Shown piece after piece: positions 61,975 to 64,000 of a stretch of 64,000 nt of DNA (its first letter is position 1; every line of letters begins with the position of its first letter). A program made the translations under genes and the position numbers. The notes beneath the pieces are model-generated. The model searched no databases. It was not told the DNA's origin and was given only the letters and a program-made list of their open reading frames with translations. The stretch spans positions 178,855,366 to 178,919,365 of the forward strand of contig NC_133769.1 in NCBI RefSeq assembly GCF_003597395.2, given 5' to 3'. Source of the DNA: Chelonoidis abingdonii. Its lineage: Eukaryota > Chordata > Testudines > Testudinidae.

Positions 61975-62394
61975 CAGGGTGGCCGACCTATGGCTCCGGA
62001 GCCACATGCAGCTCTTCAGAAGTTAATATGCGGCTCCTTGTATCGCCACCAACTCCGGGCTGGAGCTACAGGCACCAACTTTCCAATGTGCCAGGGGGGT
62101 GCTCACTGCTCAACCCCTGGCTCTGCCACAGGCCCTGCCCCCACTCCACCCGTTCCCTGAGTTTGCCGTGCCCTCACTCCTCTCTCTCTCCGCCCCCGCC
62201 CCGCTGAGTCTCCTGCATGCCACGAAACAGCTGATCGGGAGGTAGAGTGAGAGGGAGGTGCTTATCAGCAGGGCTGCTGGTGGGTGGGAGGCGGTCAGGG
62301 GTGGGGTTAGTGGATGGGAGGCTGCTGATATATTACTGTGGCTCTTTGACAATGTACGTTGGTAAATTCTGGCTCCTTCTCAGGCTCACCCCTG
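61975..62394. mobile_element. hAT-type MITE at the start of intron 4
   Basis: Ends CAGGGTGGCCGACC and GGCTCACCCCTG with a perfect 8-bp duplication CCATATGA (61967-61974 and 62395-62402). Length 420 bp, GC-rich centre, no transposase. Confidence 0.9.
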
Positions 62395-62518
62395 CCATAT
62401 GACATCAAGGGACTTGTTTTATAAGTCAAAGGTCATACCGTGTGTCACTTAGGAGTAAGTCATGTCTTCTAGTTCAGATGGTATGTTAAAAATCCTTGAA
62501 TTACATCTGTGGTGTCAA

Positions 62519-62817
62519 ATTTCAGAGTGGTAGCCGTGTTAGTCTGTATTAGCAAAAACAACGAGGAGTCCTTGTGGCACCTTAGAGACTAACAAATTTA
62601 TTTGGGTATAAGCTTTCTTGGGCTAGAACCCACTTCATCAGATACATGAAGTGGAAAATACAGGAGCAGGTATAAATACGTGAAAGAATGGGGGTTGCTT
62701 TACCAAGTGTGAGGTCAGTCTAACAAGATCAATTAACAGCAGGATACCAAGAGAGGAAAAATAACTTTTGAAGTGGTAAGAGAGTGGCCCATTACAGACA
62801 GTTGACAAGAAGGTGTT
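62519..62817 (-). mobile_element. Penelope-like 3' region with hammerhead-like motif (antisense)
   Basis: On the minus strand: CTGATGA (62635-62641), a 4-5 bp stem II (TGGG/CCCA) and GAAA (62614-62617), followed by GCTTATAC. That is the three-part hammerhead core, with one stem II closing pair changed (C to A) and stem III weakened by one mismatch. The plus-strand sequence AGAGTGGTAGCCGTGTTAGT at 62525 is characteristic of PLE termini in reptiles (memory). The right border is approximate. Confidence 0.7.
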
Positions 62818-64000
62818 AACTCTTGTGGACAGGATTATGATGTAGAATTATAGAAGCTGGAGACTGAAAAGACATAGTAGCATAGAGCAGGATAGTGTTC
62901 TCCCCACTCTCAGAGGTGAATGTGTTATTAGATTGATATTCCATTGTGTCTTGCCTACACCAAAGATGGTGAGTTAACCAGCTCTTGCTCTGCATTACCC
63001 TGGCTGAACTCTTAAGCTGCAAAGATCCTGTTTTTATGCAAATATCCTGAGAAGCGAACAGTCATGCTGGAGTGATCCAGAATATCAAACCTAAGCAGAA
63101 TTTCTAATGAGCTGTATTTTTCAGTTTGCCATGACATGTCAACCTCTCTCAACGAATGATTAAAACAATTTCTTTATTTGACTTTTGCATTTAGGATCTA
63201 AATTATTTTTGACAGCATTTCAAACCCAGAGAGGGAGAGGGGGCATTTCTACCCACACTCTATGCTAAAATCCAGAAAGTACTGATTATCTTTCAGAGTT
63301 AAATGAGCCTAGTCCCCAGTTAGTGCCCAGGCTGGTGTGCAAGTTACCCCACTCCCCCCAGTTCTGCCAGTGCACTCAGTTGTGGCTTGAAGCCTCCTAC
63401 TATTCCAATTGAGAGCCATTCCTGATCAGACACTGGCAGTAATGCCAAACCGTGGTGCCGGTCTGAGGATTAGAATGGAGGCCAACAATCCTAAATTAGG
63501 GTCTGAACCCAGGTACTCAGAAGTGAATGGCCAAGTCTTGAGGCTGATGATCCCACTGAGACCTCTTTGAGTTACTCTTTATTTCCCACATGCATTGTAG
63601 GGAGTATTAGGCATACTTTTTGGCATTTCCAAACAGTAAATTAGCCATTAACATTTAAAAAATGTTCCCAATATGCTTTAAGAGCTGAATGCCAATGCTA
63701 TCCTGTGCTGGTTCCCTTCTTCCTTTCAAACTATCATCTGGCCATTCCCAACTTCCTGTTACATTGCTGAGCTTCAAAACCTGGCTGCAGAAGGTCACTT
63801 TTGTCTCTGGTCTGAAGCATTGCTTAGGCTGGCGGAAATTTCCTGTCCTTTCGCTCACCGCTTGGCTGAGGTGCAGGAGTATATAAAAGCTACTCAGATA
63901 ACTGCTGCCTAAGGCAATGAGGGGGTGGGAGAAGAGTTCTCGGCATGTGAGGTTCTAAACTGCATCCTAAACTCACCACTAACCTCCTCCTCCTTGATTG
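62818..64000. other. PTGFRN intron 4 (continues beyond window)
   Basis: No exon encoding the fourth Ig domain is found on the + strand. I see no further recognisable repeat. Confidence 0.6.

Noticed and set aside
1..64000. CRISPR arrays, operons, prophage or toxin systems
   Set aside because: The sequence is eukaryotic intron and repeat DNA; no direct-repeat/spacer arrays or gene clusters were seen.

Overview
The window is a piece of vertebrate nuclear genome, most likely from a turtle (inference). The grounds are a spliced amniote gene with a very long first intron, plus repeat families I recognise as typical of turtles: several hAT and Harbinger-type DNA transposons and MITEs, CR1 LINEs, Penelope-like elements (PLEs), solo LTRs and a MIR-type SINE. 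A crocodilian cannot be excluded without a database search. There is no bacterial operon logic, rRNA, tRNA or CRISPR array. Nearly all short open frames are chance frames in introns or repeats.

One protein-coding gene is supported: the 5' half of PTGFRN (prostaglandin F2 receptor negative regulator; also CD9P-1, EWI-F, FPRP) on the + strand. Exon 1 (14243-14297) carries the signal peptide and lies in a GC-rich promoter region. Exons 2 (52151-52516), 3 (53627-54046) and 4 (60817-61200) each encode one V-type Ig domain. Every junction obeys GT/AG and every intron is phase 1, so the four exons join into 408 codons plus one base. The remaining exons (further Ig domains, transmembrane segment, short tail) must lie beyond position 64000. 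Introns 1-3 are 37,853, 1,110 and 6,770 bp.

Layout. 1-861: 3' end of an LTR retrotransposon. 862-13533: intergenic DNA with MITEs, a GC-rich palindrome-array hAT-type element, a decayed reverse-transcriptase fragment and a minisatellite. 13534-14660: hAT-like MITE, then the promoter/CpG-rich region and exon 1. 14298-52150: intron 1, holding CR1 copies, a decayed PLE, several hAT elements, two solo LTRs, two Harbinger-type elements and a MIR-type SINE. 52151-61200: coding exons with MITEs and a foldback hAT element in intron 3. 61201-64000: start of intron 4, with a hAT MITE and a PLE end.

Many mobile-element boundaries were fixed by target-site duplications read directly from the sequence: 8 bp for hAT, 3 bp for Harbinger-type, TA for mariner-type, 5 bp for the LTRs. 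The most interesting observations are hammerhead-ribozyme-like motifs in PLE ends (one truncated exactly inside the ribozyme core and flanked by a 10-bp duplication), a head-to-head pair of PLE ends, a foldback hAT element, a transposon built from serial GC-rich hairpins, and a change of the family-naming EWI motif to EWV in PTGFRN. I found no clear evidence of an entirely new gene system.
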